The notes beneath the pieces were generated by a model. It did no database searches. It was not told the origin of the DNA and saw only the letters and a list, made by a program, of their open reading frames with translations. Both the position numbers and the translations under genes were made by a program. From NCBI GenBank assembly GCA_900756555.1, contig CAAEKP010000007.1, forward strand, positions 1 through 5,236: a stretch of DNA of 5,236 nt, given 5' to 3'. This document shows, one piece after another, positions 4,561 through 5,236 of this stretch. Source of the stretch: Peptococcaceae bacterium. Lineage in GTDB: Bacteria; Bacillota; Peptococcia; Peptococcales; Peptococcaceae. Within the stretch, counting starts at the first letter, position 1. The number at the start of each line of letters is the position of its first letter.

Positions 4561-5236
4561 TTATCCAATCGCTGACATAATGCTCATCAGCGGCAGCATC
4601 ACCGACAATAAGATCAGCCCCACCAGCGTTGACAAAATAATCACCAGCGTAGGCTCTACCCGATTCAGCATGGCTTCCAGCTGATCATCCACCTGTTCTG
4701 CACTGCGGCGCGCCACTTCTGCCATCACGCTGTCAATGCTGCCGGTGCGGAACCCCACCGCAATCATCCGGCAGTACAGTGGCGCAAACAAACCGCTGTC
4801 CAGACTGGCCGCGGCAAAAGATTTACTTTCCAGCAGCATGGCCCGCTTGCAGTTCATAATCTTCTCCTGCATAGTCTGGTTATCCACTAGGCGCATTGCC
4901 ATATCCAACGCGTCATCAATGTTCAAGCCGCTGGACAAGGTCAATACCAGCGCATCTGCCAAACGGGATGACGCAATCAGGCGGCTGATGCGCCAGTTCT
5001 CGCTTTTGCGCAGAAACCACTGAACCGCAGCGGTTCTTCGCTCTGTATTCCGCAGCAATAGCGCGGCCACCAGCGCACCAATCCCCACAACCGCCATCAG
5101 GCCCAGTCCATAGCGGCCCATAATCTGCCCCAGCTGCATCAGCAGCGCTGCCACCGGCGATAACTCCGCGCCCAACTGCTGAAACACCTCCTGAAAAATC
5201 GGCAATACTTTTATCAGCAGCACCAGCACCACAAAC
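4561..5236 (-). CDS. gspF: GspF/PilC-family inner-membrane platform protein, 5' end missing
   Basis: Polytopic inner-membrane platform protein of type II secretion / type IV pilus machines. It links the cytoplasmic ATPases to the growing (pseudo)pilus. The reading frame is open through the right edge, so the N-terminal part is outside the window; about 224 residues are visible against roughly 340-400 for the family. Counting from the Val codon at 5232, the end of a membrane span is followed by the family-typical loop QEVFQQLGAELSP (14-26). A second span covers about 41-60. The second cytoplasmic GspF domain runs about 87-190 (LADALVLTLSSGLNIDDALD, 91-110; GLFAPLYCRMIAVG, 147-160). The closing span follows VEPTLVIIL (192-200). 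The usual GEESG-like motif reads GFRTG here (160-164). The TAA stop forms part of the next gene's ribosome site (TAAGGAG), 12 nt before its ATG, suggesting translational coupling. The family call is firm. Pilus rather than secretion use is inferred from the PilT gene downstream. Confidence 0.93.
   Translation of the reverse strand, partial: FVVLVLLIKVLPIFQEVFQQLGAELSPVAALLMQLGQIMGRYGLGLMAVVGIGALVAALLLRNTERRTAAVQWFLRKSENWRISRLIASSRLADALVLTLSSGLNIDDALDMAMRLVDNQTMQEKIMNCKRAMLLESKSFAAASLDSGLFAPLYCRMIAVGFRTGSIDSVMAEVARRSAEQVDDQLEAMLNRVEPTLVIILSTLVGLILLSVMLPLMSIMSAIG

Overview
The window is one leftward (minus-strand) gene cluster: the distal part of a type IV pilus / type II secretion-like operon, followed by a sortase, a lipoprotein and an intrinsic terminator. 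No rRNA, tRNA, CRISPR array or transposase was recognised. The host is most likely a member of the Bacillota (Firmicutes), probably Clostridia-like. The reasons are AGGAGG-type ribosome sites, a class B sortase, a Gram-positive style lipoprotein, and small pilus proteins (DUF4860, 'LFLMEL' and 'GVHVG' types) that I know mainly from Clostridia. Genus cannot be called from the sequence.

In transcription order (right to left): the C-terminal two-thirds or so of a GspF/PilC inner-membrane platform protein, cut by the window edge (4561-5236); a 98-aa single-span pseudopilin-like protein (4252-4548); a DUF4860 protein (3794-4246); a 145-aa pseudopilin-like protein (3313-3750); a 148-aa single-span protein of the GVHVG type (2877-3323); a PilT-type retraction ATPase (1798-2862); a class B sortase (939-1781); a lipoprotein with DUF4163/DUF3298-like features (243-911); then a hairpin plus T-run terminator (186-223). 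Intergenic gaps are 5 to 43 nt, with one 11-nt overlap. Several ribosome sites sit in or beside the preceding stop codon, and no internal promoter is evident, so one polycistronic mRNA starting beyond the right edge is the simplest reading.

The platform protein, ATPase and small membrane proteins fit a pilus or pseudopilus machine that can assemble and retract. The assembly ATPase (GspE/PilB), prepilin peptidase and a major pilin are not in the window and may lie upstream. The odd part is the tail of the operon: a sortase and a surface lipoprotein downstream of pilT, with no sortase substrate in view.

Positions 1-185 contain no convincing gene. Bases 1-70 are G+C-rich with two short hairpins. 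Bases 70-135 are A+T-rich and hold a near-perfect 28-bp palindrome plus a third copy of its half-site.
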